The position numbers and the translations under genes were made by a program. Under the pieces are notes generated by a model, which saw nothing but the letters and a program-made list of their open reading frames with translations, was not told the origin of the DNA and did not search any database. 27,042 bases of DNA from Sulfitobacter sp. (GTDB taxonomy: Bacteria > Pseudomonadota > Alphaproteobacteria > Rhodobacterales > Rhodobacteraceae), in assembly GCA_024636405.1 (NCBI GenBank), contig JAGXHC010000156.1:1-27042 (forward strand), written 5' to 3'. Numbering within the stretch: position 1 is the first letter of the stretch; every line of letters starts with the position of its first letter. Shown here piece by piece: positions 15,768 through 22,587 of this stretch.

Positions 15768-16174
15768 TTGAATAATCTCCCGTGTTGAGACCACGTTATC
15801 GCAGTCATTATGTCGTCGGACGGTTTTCCGCCTCTGTCGCACCGACGGCCTGCAATGATGCAGCCCGGCACTGACGCAATCGAAAGCGATATGGGCTTTC
15901 AGATCAATGATTTTTCTAAGTATTTCACGGCACCAAATTGCTCCGGCGCTTATGCCAAGCACCACCATTTCAGCAAAAGATCACGCCTTTTCAAACGTCT
16001 GCGCCTTGCAACCATCACGATACCGCCTCATCCGACGCCAAACTGGATATATGTCTGTCCTCAGATTGGCCCTACTTGTATTAACAGAAACGCAGTGTGG
16101 TCTTATCATCCCCAGAACCGCCTGCCCCCGAATTCGCGCAGACGTTGCCCCATACTCTTACAAGGTTCGAAAAC
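15768..16174. other. Divergent control region between tauA and tpa
   Basis: This 407-bp stretch has no credible gene. It is AT-richer than its surroundings in 15900-16100, as expected of promoters, and contains a candidate TauR direct repeat at 16043-16074. The tauA ribosome-binding site GGAGAT (minus strand) lies at its left end and AAGG for tpa at its right end. No riboswitch or sRNA was recognised. Confidence 0.6.
16043..16074 (+). promoter_or_regulatory. Candidate TauR binding site upstream of tpa
   Basis: CTGGATATA (16043-16051) and TTGGCCCTA (16066-16074) are imperfect direct repeats 23 bp apart. They resemble the pair upstream of tauR (CTGGACTTA/CTGGCATTA, offset 22) and the CTGGAC(C/T)TAA repeats that I recall being reported for TauR of Rhodobacter capsulatus. 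The site is 100 bp upstream of the tpa start, a normal distance for a MocR-type activator. Confidence 0.5.
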
Positions 16175-17572
16175 ATGGATGGTACATTTAACGAAAACGA
16201 CATCTCCCGCGTTGTCGAAGTCGATCGCGCCCACATCTGGCATCACCTGAGCCAGCACAAACCGTACGAGACAACCGATCCGCGGATCATCGTCGAAGGC
16301 AAGGGCATGCGCGTATGGGACCAGAAGGGTAAAGAACACCTTGATGCCGTCTCCGGCGGTGTCTGGACCGTCAACGTCGGCTACGGGCGCGAATCGATTG
16401 CGAACGCCGTGCGGGACCAGTTGATCAAACTGAACTACTTTGCCGGGTCCGCAGGCTCCATTCCGGGGTCGCAGTTCGCTGAGATGCTGATCGACAAGAT
16501 GCCGGGCATGTCGCGCGTCTATTATTGCAATTCCGGATCAGAGGCGAACGAGAAGGGCTTCAAGATGGTCCGCCAGATCGCCCACAAGCGTTACGGCGGC
16601 AAAAAGCACAAGGTTCTCTACCGCGACCGCGACTATCACGGCACCACCATCGGCTGTTTGTCAGCGGGCGGCCAGGACGAACGCAACGCGCAATACGGTC
16701 CCTTCACGCCGGGCTTCGTGCGCGTGCCGCATTGTCTGGAATACCGCGCCTTCGAACAAGACGGCGCACCGCAGGAAAATTATGGCGTCTGGGCTGCCGA
16801 TCAGATTGAAAAGATCATCCTCGCCGAAGGGCCCGATACGGTGGGCGGACTCTGTCTTGAACCCGTGACGGCAGGCGGCGGCGTGATCACGCCCCCCGAT
16901 GGCTATTGGGACCGCGTACAGGAGATCTGCCAAAAATACGACATCTTGCTGCATATCGATGAGGTCGTTTGCGGCGTGGGCCGCACCGGCACCTGGTTTG
17001 GCTATCAGCATTACGGCATCAAACCCGACATGGTCACAATGGCCAAGGGCGTCGCCTCCGGCTATGCCGCTATCGCCTGCCTTGTGACCACCGAAGAGGT
17101 GTTCAACATGTTCAAGGACGATGCCAGCGATCCGATGAACTACTTCCGCGACATCTCGACGTTTGGCGGCTGCACCGCAGGGCCGACCGCCGGCGTGGAA
17201 AACATGCGCATCATCGAAGACGAAGGATTGCTGGAAAACACCACCCGCATGGGCAATTACATGCTCGACCAGCTGCGCGCGCTGGCCGACCGGCACGCCA
17301 TTATCGGCGATGTGCGCGGCAAAGGCCTGTTTCTGGGCGCCGAACTGGTGTCGGACCGCGACAGCCGCGCGCCGGTGGCGGAAAAACAGGTCGGCGCAGT
17401 TGTCGCTGACTGCATGGCGCAAGGTGTCATTATCGGGGCGACCAACCGATCGTTGCCGGGTAAAAACAATACGCTTTGTTTCTCCCCTGCCCTGATCGCG
17501 AAAAAAGACGACATCGATCAGATCGTCGCGGCGGTCGACGGTGCGCTTGGCCGTGTTTTCGGCACGGCATAA
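16175..17572 (+). CDS. tpa: Taurine:pyruvate aminotransferase Tpa
   Basis: This 465-residue class III (omega) aminotransferase converts taurine and pyruvate to sulfoacetaldehyde and L-alanine with PLP. Seen in the sequence are the N-terminal WDQKGKEHLDAVSGGVWTVN, the cofactor-phosphate loop NSGSEANEKGFK, LLHIDEVVCGVGRTG with the Asp that pairs with the pyridine nitrogen, and the Schiff-base lysine K291 in MAKGVASGY. Length matches Bilophila and Roseobacter Tpa. ATG 16175 (MDGTFNENDISRVV) is used; the 26 codons upstream in frame are not conserved-looking. It is divergent from tauABC and followed by a hairpin at 17594-17630. The surrounding genes make taurine, rather than beta-alanine or GABA, the likely substrate. 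Confidence 0.94.
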   Translation: MDGTFNENDISRVVEVDRAHIWHHLSQHKPYETTDPRIIVEGKGMRVWDQKGKEHLDAVSGGVWTVNVGYGRESIANAVRDQLIKLNYFAGSAGSIPGSQFAEMLIDKMPGMSRVYYCNSGSEANEKGFKMVRQIAHKRYGGKKHKVLYRDRDYHGTTIGCLSAGGQDERNAQYGPFTPGFVRVPHCLEYRAFEQDGAPQENYGVWAADQIEKIILAEGPDTVGGLCLEPVTAGGGVITPPDGYWDRVQEICQKYDILLHIDEVVCGVGRTGTWFGYQHYGIKPDMVTMAKGVASGYAAIACLVTTEEVFNMFKDDASDPMNYFRDISTFGGCTAGPTAGVENMRIIEDEGLLENTTRMGNYMLDQLRALADRHAIIGDVRGKGLFLGAELVSDRDSRAPVAEKQVGAVVADCMAQGVIIGATNRSLPGKNNTLCFSPALIAKKDDIDQIVAAVDGALGRVFGTA

Positions 17573-17593
17573 ATCCGCCGGCCAGACCTGTAC

Positions 17594-17630
17594 CTTTGCT
17601 CCCTTCGGGCTTGACCCGACGGGGGCAAAG
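17594..17630 (+). terminator. Hairpin after tpa
   Basis: CTTTGCTCCC (17594-17603) pairs with GGGGGCAAAG (17621-17630) with one G-U pair, and an inner CGGG/CCCG stem extends the structure. It starts 21 bases after the tpa stop. The following bases are only moderately U-rich, so termination is probable rather than certain. Confidence 0.55.
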
Positions 17631-17767
17631 CCTATGTGTTTCTATGTCTTGCCCGAACATGACACGATAATTTGCGACTGACGCAAAAACTTTATCGATG
17701 ATCCTCATGCGCGGGAACTTTCCTTTCCTGTCCCGCGTTCAACACCGAACTTAACGGGAGTTACGAC

Positions 17768-18025
17768 ATGAAAAAGTTTCTTTTGATCATTCCGATGATC
17801 GGCGGCCTTGCGGCTTGTGATGTACAAAACCAGGGCGCGTTGACTGGCGCGGCGTTGGGCGCGGCGGCTGGTGCTGCAGTGTCAAATGATGACGACCGGG
17901 TCGAAGGCGCCATCATCGGTGGTCTCGCCGGTGCCGCGGCTGGCAACTACCTCGGCCGCACCCAAAGTGGCAAATGCGTTTACCAGAACTCCGCTGGCCA
18001 GCGCTACACAGCTGCCTGCCCGTAA
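17768..18025 (+). CDS. Small glycine-zipper lipoprotein
   Basis: The 85-residue product has a lipoprotein signal peptide (MKKFLLIIPMIGGLAAC) with lipobox LAAC, so Cys17 is the likely lipidated residue. Then come two alternating Gly/Ala segments, GALTGAALGAAAGAAVS and GAIIGGLAGAAAGNYLG, of the glycine-zipper type found in 17-kDa surface antigen and YMGG-like proteins, and a short tail with two cysteines (SGKCVYQNSAGQRYTAACP). Such zippers pack helices in or at membranes; a precise role is unknown. The start is secured by GGGAG nine bases upstream. A strong intrinsic terminator follows at 18061-18085, so it is a monocistronic gene. It has no evident link to taurine metabolism. Confidence 0.85.
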   Translation: MKKFLLIIPMIGGLAACDVQNQGALTGAALGAAAGAAVSNDDDRVEGAIIGGLAGAAAGNYLGRTQSGKCVYQNSAGQRYTAACP

Positions 18026-18045
18026 GCCATAACGATCTGTTCCAG

Positions 18046-18231
18046 TTAACCAGTATCAAAGCCCCGGAGCGATCCGGGGCTTTTTGTTTGTTCTAACCGC
18101 TGTTTTGTTTGTTCTAACCGCTGTTTCGCTTGTTCCAATCGCGGTTTTGCTTGTTCTAGCCGCTGTTTTGCTTGTTCTAGCCGCTGTTTTGCTCGTTCTA
18201 ATAGCGGTTTTGCCTGGCTTAACCGCTGTTT
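18046..18231 (-). pseudogene. Third-frame coiled-coil tail (RLEQAKQ heptads), separated by a frameshift from the membrane protein
   Basis: Reading the minus strand from AAA at 18231 gives 61 residues without a stop, with about seven consecutive heptads of the form RLEQAKQ (variants LLERAKQ, RLEQAKP, RLEQTKQ), then SPGSLRGFDTG and TAA at 18048-18046. The upstream membrane-protein frame already contains RDQAKQ, the start of the same heptad pattern, then runs into NSG and a stop. A shift of -1 (or +2) near 18231 joins the two. No start codon with a ribosome-binding site exists for the tail alone, so it is best read as the detached 3' part of the gene at 18219-18536, by true mutation or by assembly error. 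Confidence 0.6.
18061..18085 (+). terminator. Intrinsic terminator of the glycine-zipper gene
   Basis: GCCCCGGA (18061-18068), loop GCGA, and TCCGGGGC (18073-18080), followed by TTTTT, is a textbook Rho-independent terminator 36 bases after the stop. On the opposite strand the same bases fall in the tail of the third-frame coiled coil described at 18046-18231. Confidence 0.9.
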
Positions 18232-18248
18232 TGTTTGGCCTGATCGCG
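18079..18248. repeat. 21-bp tandem repeat, about eight units
   Basis: Seven 21-bp units (boundaries on the minus strand at 18225, 18204, 18183, 18162, 18141, 18120 and 18099) and one leading 23-bp unit (18248-18226) share the core GAACAAGCAAAACAG. In one minus-strand frame each unit encodes the heptad RLEQAKQ. Differences between units are mostly silent in that frame, so the repeat is coding in origin. Confidence 0.9.
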
Positions 18249-18536
18249 GCGTATCCGGGCCTTCGCAGGCACGCGCACAGACACACCTTCCCCCCCGCGC
18301 GGCCCCTTGTCCTCATGTTCGGCCAAAAGCATGATCGCAATGCTGACCTGGACACCGGCAAAAACGACCCCGTTCAATACCCAGAACACGGCAACCGCCA
18401 TCAAACCGATGTCGGAGGTGCTGACCAGATGCCACAGGTTTGCCACGTTGAACCAAAGGATCGCTGCGGTAAACACGGCGGCGACAGCAAAACCGATCAC
18501 ACAATTGATGATGTAGATCCGAAAGATCATTGGCAT
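18219..18536 (-). CDS. Small inner-membrane protein of unknown function, probably C-terminally truncated
   Basis: I do not recognise the family. From ATG 18536 the product is 105 residues with two hydrophobic segments, IYIINCVIGFAVAAVFTAAILWF (split here as IYIINCVIGF and AVAAVFTAAILWF) and GLMAVAVFWVLNGVVFAGVQ continuing into VSIAIMLLA, then a charged tail (AEHEDKGPRGGEGVSVRVPAKARIRRDQAKQ). ATG 18536 is preferred because GGGAG lies six bases before it; ATG 18584 would add MGAVLDYFMQSKREHV with a poor ribosome-binding site. The frame ends NSG-stop inside the 21-bp tandem repeat, whereas the repeat's silently varying frame continues as a coiled coil, so the intact protein was probably about 60 residues longer. 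Confidence 0.65.
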   Translation of the reverse strand: MPMIFRIYIINCVIGFAVAAVFTAAILWFNVANLWHLVSTSDIGLMAVAVFWVLNGVVFAGVQVSIAIMLLAEHEDKGPRGGEGVSVRVPAKARIRRDQAKQNSG

Positions 18537-18629
18537 GACATGCTCCCGCTTGCTTTGCATAAAATAGTCCAACACCGCGCCCATTCAAACTTCATCGATG
18601 TCCGCTTTCCGGACACCGCCCTTTGCCTC

Positions 18630-19022
18630 TCACTTTGCCGTATCCTTGCGCCCGATCGACCCGCGCAATGTCCTCACTTCGGCCGTTAGTCCGTCCACCT
18701 GTTTAATTGCATCCATATAAAGACGCGGCACCGTGTCGTCTGTCGGATAGCCTTGGACATGCCCGGCCAACAGCGCCGTCCAGTATATCCGCAGGACACG
18801 GTTCATCCGTGGTCCATATCCCGGCCCCAATTTGCGAAACCAGCGCAGCATGTCGCTGTCCAGGCGCAGCGTCACGCGGGTTCTGTGCCGCTCGACGGGC
18901 AATGAGTAATCCATCCCCGTCCAGTTATCCGGCAGGCTCTTGTCCAGCCAGCTTGCGGTCAGATCCTCCTGCATCCGCTCAAGCTCATAGAGCATTTCGG
19001 TCTTTGCTTGGTTCTTGTTCAT
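18630..19022 (-). CDS. Orphan BrnA-like antitoxin/ribbon-helix-helix repressor
   Basis: The 130-residue product ends with a segment matching the BrnA antitoxin DNA-binding region: TRVTLRLDSDMLRWFRKLGP, then GYGPRMNRVLRIYWTALLAG. The beta strand RVTLRLD, followed by two helices, is the ribbon-helix-helix arrangement used for autorepression. The N-terminal half (MNKNQAKTEMLYELERMQEDL) is helical and acidic, as expected for toxin binding. BrnA normally follows its toxin gene brnT, but no BrnT-like frame is found on either side, so this is an orphan. ATG 19022 is preferred over the 27-codon longer frame, which lacks a clear ribosome-binding site. It may act as a simple repressor of its own promoter through the site at 19098-19126. 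Confidence 0.75.
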   Translation of the reverse strand: MNKNQAKTEMLYELERMQEDLTASWLDKSLPDNWTGMDYSLPVERHRTRVTLRLDSDMLRWFRKLGPGYGPRMNRVLRIYWTALLAGHVQGYPTDDTVPRLYMDAIKQVDGLTAEVRTLRGSIGRKDTAK

Positions 19023-19097
19023 CTGCGATCCCGGCAGTTGGTTACATCTGGCACAGGATCGTTCACAAAGCGTTAAAATGGCCCTGACGGACCGCGC

Positions 19098-19126
19098 GTA
19101 CACCGGGGGGTGTACGCACGGTGTAC
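19098..19126. promoter_or_regulatory. Three GGTGTAC half-sites spaced 11 bp
   Basis: GTACACC (19098-19104) and GGTGTAC (19109-19115) form a perfect 7-bp inverted repeat with a GGGG centre, and a third half-site GGTGTAC follows at 19120-19126. Successive half-sites start 11 bp apart, about one helical turn, suiting cooperative binding of ribbon-helix-helix dimers. The site is 76 bp upstream of the BrnA-like gene and 97 bp upstream of tauR. Confidence 0.6.
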
Positions 19127-19177
19127 AGATCGTGCATCGAAATGGCGCATTGAACCGCGGTCAAATTCGCCCACACC

Positions 19178-19208
19178 TAATGCCAGATTGCCAGACGTCT
19201 AAGTCCAG
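19178..19208 (-). promoter_or_regulatory. Candidate TauR binding site upstream of tauR
   Basis: On the minus strand CTGGACTTA (19208-19200) and CTGGCATTA (19186-19178) are direct repeats with starts 22 bp apart, and another CTGG falls between them. The site ends 14 bp before the tauR start, a position suited to autoregulation. It resembles the repeat upstream of tpa. Confidence 0.5.
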
Positions 19209-19222
19209 TTTAAAGTGCTGTC

Positions 19223-20686
19223 ATGGCCCTGCCCGTTGAAACCTTCTTTCTGCACGCCGATGCACAGGGCACTCTGCAACAGCAGATCCAGCAGATGATT
19301 GCCCAGGGCATACTTTCGGGCCGGTTTCAGCAGGGCGAAAAGCTCCCCTCAACCCGAAAACTGGCAGCACATCTGGGGGTCAGCCGGATCACAGTGACCA
19401 TTGCCTATACTGAACTTCTGGCAAACGATTACCTCGTCTCGCGCGGGCGATCGGGATACTTCGTTTCCGAAAACGCCCCGTCCCCGCCCGCCTTCAAGCT
19501 GGCCCCCGAAAGCCCCGACGCCGTGGACTGGTCCCGCGCGATCGGGCAACGCTTCAGCGGTGGCGCCACCCCCGCCAAACCACAGGACTGGGCGCGTTAC
19601 CGCTATCCCTTCATCTACGGTCAGGCCGATCCGACGCTTTTCGATCATGCAAACTGGCGGCTCTGCGCGCTTCAGGCACTGGGGCAGCGCGACTTTACGT
19701 CCCTGACCACCGACTACTACGATCAGGACGATCCGCAACTGATCGAGTTCATCGCGCGGCACACGCTTCCGCGCCGGGGCATCAATGCGCGACCGGAACA
19801 AATCCTCATCACGCTGGGGGCGCAGAACGCGCTTTGGCTGACAACTCAGGTGCTGCTGACCCAGCGGCGGCGCGCAGCACTTGAGGATCCCTGCTATCAT
19901 GCGCTGCGCGATATCCTGTCGCAATCGCGCTGCCATGTGACGCCGGTGCGTGTGGATCACGATGGCATGCCGCCCGATGCAATTCCGCCGCAAACCGACG
20001 TGATCTTCACCACACCCAGCCATCAGTGTCCGACAAATGCAACCATGCCGATGGACCGTCGCGGCGCGCTGCTGGACCGCGCCCGCGAAATCAATGCGCT
20101 GATCGTCGAGGACGACTACGAGTTTGAGATGTCGTTCCTCAAATCACCGTCCCCGGCGCTCAAGTCCCTCGATACCGATGGCCGGGTCGTCTATGTCGGA
20201 AGTTTTTCCAAATCGCTGTTTCCCGGCCTGCGGTTGGGCTATCTGGTCGGCTCCGCACCCTTCATTCGCGAGGCCCGCGCATTGCGCGCCAGCGTGCTGC
20301 GCCACCCTCCGGGCCATATTCAGCGCACCGCGGCCTATTTTCTCAGCCTCGGCCACTATGATGCACAGATCAGGCGTATGGGCACCGCCCTGCACGACCG
20401 CCGCCGTGTCATGGAAAACGCGCTGACTGACAACAACCTGCGCATCGCCGGGCGCGGGGCCTACGGCGGATCGTCCTTTTGGATGCGCGCTCCGGATGCC
20501 GTGAACACCGACGATCTGGCGCGTCGACTGGCGTCAAAAGGCGTGCTGATCGAACCCGGCCACGCCTTCTTTGCAGGCAGCGTAAAGCCCACGAACTTCT
20601 ACCGCCTCGCCTATTCCTCCATCCCCACATCCCGCATCCCCGATGGTGTCAATCTGATCGCCCGCGAGATCGAAGCGATGGCATGA
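19223..20686 (+). CDS. tauR: TauR, MocR-type (GntR/aminotransferase) regulator of taurine metabolism
   Basis: The 487-residue product joins an N-terminal winged helix of the GntR family (about 15-80: QQQIQQMIAQGILSGRF, then PSTRKLAAHLGVSRITV) to a class I aminotransferase-like domain (about 120-485). The latter keeps the PLP lysine K330 in SFSKSLFPGLRLG and the Asp-Asp-Tyr motif VEDDYEFE. In Rhodobacter capsulatus and other Rhodobacterales, TauR activates tpa and related genes when taurine, probably through PLP chemistry, is sensed. Here it directly precedes xsc. Identification as TauR rather than another MocR protein rests on this context and on close overall resemblance to the family. The start MALPVETFFLHA at 19223 is the natural one, with a modest ribosome-binding site. 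Confidence 0.92.
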   Translation: MALPVETFFLHADAQGTLQQQIQQMIAQGILSGRFQQGEKLPSTRKLAAHLGVSRITVTIAYTELLANDYLVSRGRSGYFVSENAPSPPAFKLAPESPDAVDWSRAIGQRFSGGATPAKPQDWARYRYPFIYGQADPTLFDHANWRLCALQALGQRDFTSLTTDYYDQDDPQLIEFIARHTLPRRGINARPEQILITLGAQNALWLTTQVLLTQRRRAALEDPCYHALRDILSQSRCHVTPVRVDHDGMPPDAIPPQTDVIFTTPSHQCPTNATMPMDRRGALLDRAREINALIVEDDYEFEMSFLKSPSPALKSLDTDGRVVYVGSFSKSLFPGLRLGYLVGSAPFIREARALRASVLRHPPGHIQRTAAYFLSLGHYDAQIRRMGTALHDRRRVMENALTDNNLRIAGRGAYGGSSFWMRAPDAVNTDDLARRLASKGVLIEPGHAFFAGSVKPTNFYRLAYSSIPTSRIPDGVNLIAREIEAMA

Positions 20687-20710
20687 ACTGGTCTCATCCG
20701 CCCCCCGTTT

Positions 20711-20759
20711 TTGGACCTAACGCCAACCGATTTCGCAGCCTAACCTGCACCCAACCGAT
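20711..20759 (+). promoter_or_regulatory. Repeats upstream of xsc, including a TauR-like half-site
   Basis: TTGGACCTAA (20711-20720) differs by one base from the CTGGAC(C/T)TAA form recalled for TauR sites. The gap also holds a perfect direct repeat, CCAACCGAT at 20723-20731 and 20751-20759. The xsc start lies 18 bases beyond, with GAGGGA between, so this 91-bp gap may carry its own promoter for xsc-pta-soe. Confidence 0.4.
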
Positions 20760-20777
20760 ATTGAGGGATTCCATACA

Positions 20778-22556
20778 ATGAAAATGACGACCGAAGAAGC
20801 ATTCGTCAAAGTCCTCCAGATGCACGGAATTGACACTGCTTTCGGCATTATCGGCTCTGCGATGATGCCGATCTCCGATCTGTTTCCACAGGCCGGTATC
20901 AGGTTCTTTGATGGCGCGCATGAATGTAGCGCTGGCATGATGGCCGATGGCTATACCCGTGCCTCAGGAAAAATGGCCATGATGGTGGCGCAGAATGGGC
21001 CGGGCATCACCAATTTCGTCACCCCGATCAAGACCGCCTATTGGAACCACACGCCGCTTTTGCTGATCACACCGCAGGCCGCAAACAAGACAATCGGTCA
21101 AGGTGGATTTCAGGAAGTTGAACAAATGGCCTTGTTCAGCGATATGGTTGCCTACCAAGAAGAGGTGCGCGATCCCTCCCGCATGGCAGAAACCCTGAAC
21201 CGTGTGATACTTCAGGCGAAACGTCGCTCCGCCCCGGCACAGATCAACATTCCGCGTGATTTCTGGACACAGGTCATCGACATTGACCTGCCCGCCATTG
21301 TCGAGTTCGAGCGACCCAGCGGCGGCGAGAACGCCATCAAAGAAGCGGCCAAGCTGCTGTCTGACGCAAAATTCCCTGTTATCCTCAACGGTGCCGGTGT
21401 TGTCATTGGCGGTGCGATCGACGACAGCCGCAAGCTGGCGGAACGGCTGGATGCACCTGTCTGTTGCGGGTATCAGCACAACGACGCATTCCCCGGCTCC
21501 CACCCGCTGTCGGTGGGGCCACTGGGCTACAACGGGTCCAAAGCAGCGATGGAGTTGATCGCCAAGGCGGATGTGGTGCTGGCGCTTGGCACACGGCTGA
21601 ACCCATTTTCCACGCTGCCGGGATACGGTATTGATTACTGGCCCAAGGACGCAAAGATCATTCAGGTCGACATCAACCCGGACCGTATCGGCCTGACGAA
21701 AAAGGTGAGCGTCGGCATTGTCGGCGATGCCAGCAAAGTCGCCAATGCGATCCTTGCCCATCTCGGCGACAACGCCGGGGACCTGGGGCGCGATGACCGC
21801 AAGAACCTGATTGCCCAGACCAAATCTGCATGGGCGCAGACACTCACGTCGATGGACCACGAAGACGATGATCCCGGCACCACCTGGAACCAGCGCGCCC
21901 GCAACCGTGAACCCAAGAAGATGAGCCCGCGCATGGCATGGCGCGCCATCCAGAAGTCCCTGCCGAAAGACGCGATCATCAGCTCGGATATCGGCAACAA
22001 TTGTGCCATCGGCAATGCCTATCCGACCTTCGAAGCGGGTCGCAAATACCTTGCCCCCGGATTGTTTGGTCCTTGCGGTTACGGGTTCCCTGCCATCGTC
22101 GGAGCCAAGATTGCCTGCCCAGATATGCCCGTTGTTGGTTTCGCGGGCGACGGTGCCTTTGGTATCTCAATGAACGAAATGGTATCAGTCAACCGCGATG
22201 ATTGGCCCGCGATTACCATGGTCATTTTCCGCAACTACCAATGGGGCGCGGAAAAGCGGAATACGACACTTTGGTTCGATGACAACTTTGTCGGCACCGA
22301 ATTGGCGCAGGACGTGAACTACAGTGCCATCGCCAAAGCCTGCGGCGTTGAAGGTGTGCAAGTTACCGACATGGACGACCTGACAGCCGCGCTTGATACT
22401 GCCGTAAAGGCACAGATGACCAACGGCACCACGACATTCATTGAGGTTTTGCTGAACCAGGAACTTGGTGAACCCTTCCGCCGTGACGCCATGAAGAGAC
22501 CGGTATCGGTTGCGGGGATCAGCAAGGACGACATGCGCCCCCAACCGGGCGCATGA
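20778..22556 (+). CDS. xsc: Sulfoacetaldehyde acetyltransferase Xsc
   Basis: This 592-residue thiamine-diphosphate enzyme cleaves sulfoacetaldehyde with phosphate to acetyl phosphate and sulfite in the cytoplasm; it is the key desulfonation step. The catalytic Glu49 lies in HECSAGMMADGY. The ThDP/Mg motif runs from GDG at 457-459 to RNYQWG near 483. The stretches KTAYWNHTPLLLITPQAANKT and QVEQMALF-like QEVEQMALFSDMV are characteristic of Xsc and separate it from acetolactate synthase. Length is normal. The start at 20778 is preceded by GAGGGA. It is followed after 31 bp by pta, which uses its product, and preceded by tauR. Confidence 0.96.
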   Translation: MKMTTEEAFVKVLQMHGIDTAFGIIGSAMMPISDLFPQAGIRFFDGAHECSAGMMADGYTRASGKMAMMVAQNGPGITNFVTPIKTAYWNHTPLLLITPQAANKTIGQGGFQEVEQMALFSDMVAYQEEVRDPSRMAETLNRVILQAKRRSAPAQINIPRDFWTQVIDIDLPAIVEFERPSGGENAIKEAAKLLSDAKFPVILNGAGVVIGGAIDDSRKLAERLDAPVCCGYQHNDAFPGSHPLSVGPLGYNGSKAAMELIAKADVVLALGTRLNPFSTLPGYGIDYWPKDAKIIQVDINPDRIGLTKKVSVGIVGDASKVANAILAHLGDNAGDLGRDDRKNLIAQTKSAWAQTLTSMDHEDDDPGTTWNQRARNREPKKMSPRMAWRAIQKSLPKDAIISSDIGNNCAIGNAYPTFEAGRKYLAPGLFGPCGYGFPAIVGAKIACPDMPVVGFAGDGAFGISMNEMVSVNRDDWPAITMVIFRNYQWGAEKRNTTLWFDDNFVGTELAQDVNYSAIAKACGVEGVQVTDMDDLTAALDTAVKAQMTNGTTTFIEVLLNQELGEPFRRDAMKRPVSVAGISKDDMRPQPGA

Positions 22557-22587
22557 GCGCCCTCGCCGCGATGCGTGCAGGGCCGCC

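Noticed and set aside
18226..18240. Programmed -1 ribosomal frameshift joining the membrane protein to the heptad tail
   Set aside because: The local sequence GCC AAA CAA AAC does not match the X-XXY-YYZ slippery heptamer, and no clear downstream stimulatory structure was seen; mutation or sequence error is simpler.
18079..18248. CRISPR array suggested by regularly spaced repeats
   Set aside because: Units are contiguous 21-mers with no spacers and no cas genes nearby.
18056..18361. 101-residue minus-strand frame with KTAARTS repeats
   Set aside because: Differences between repeat units change its amino acids while remaining silent in the RLEQAKQ frame, so it is a shadow of that frame.
18084..18689. 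201-residue plus-strand frame with hydrophobic VLTAVLF-type repeats resembling membrane segments
   Set aside because: It starts inside an intrinsic terminator's T-run, has no ribosome-binding site, and substitutions between the 21-bp units are silent in the minus-strand heptad frame, not this one.
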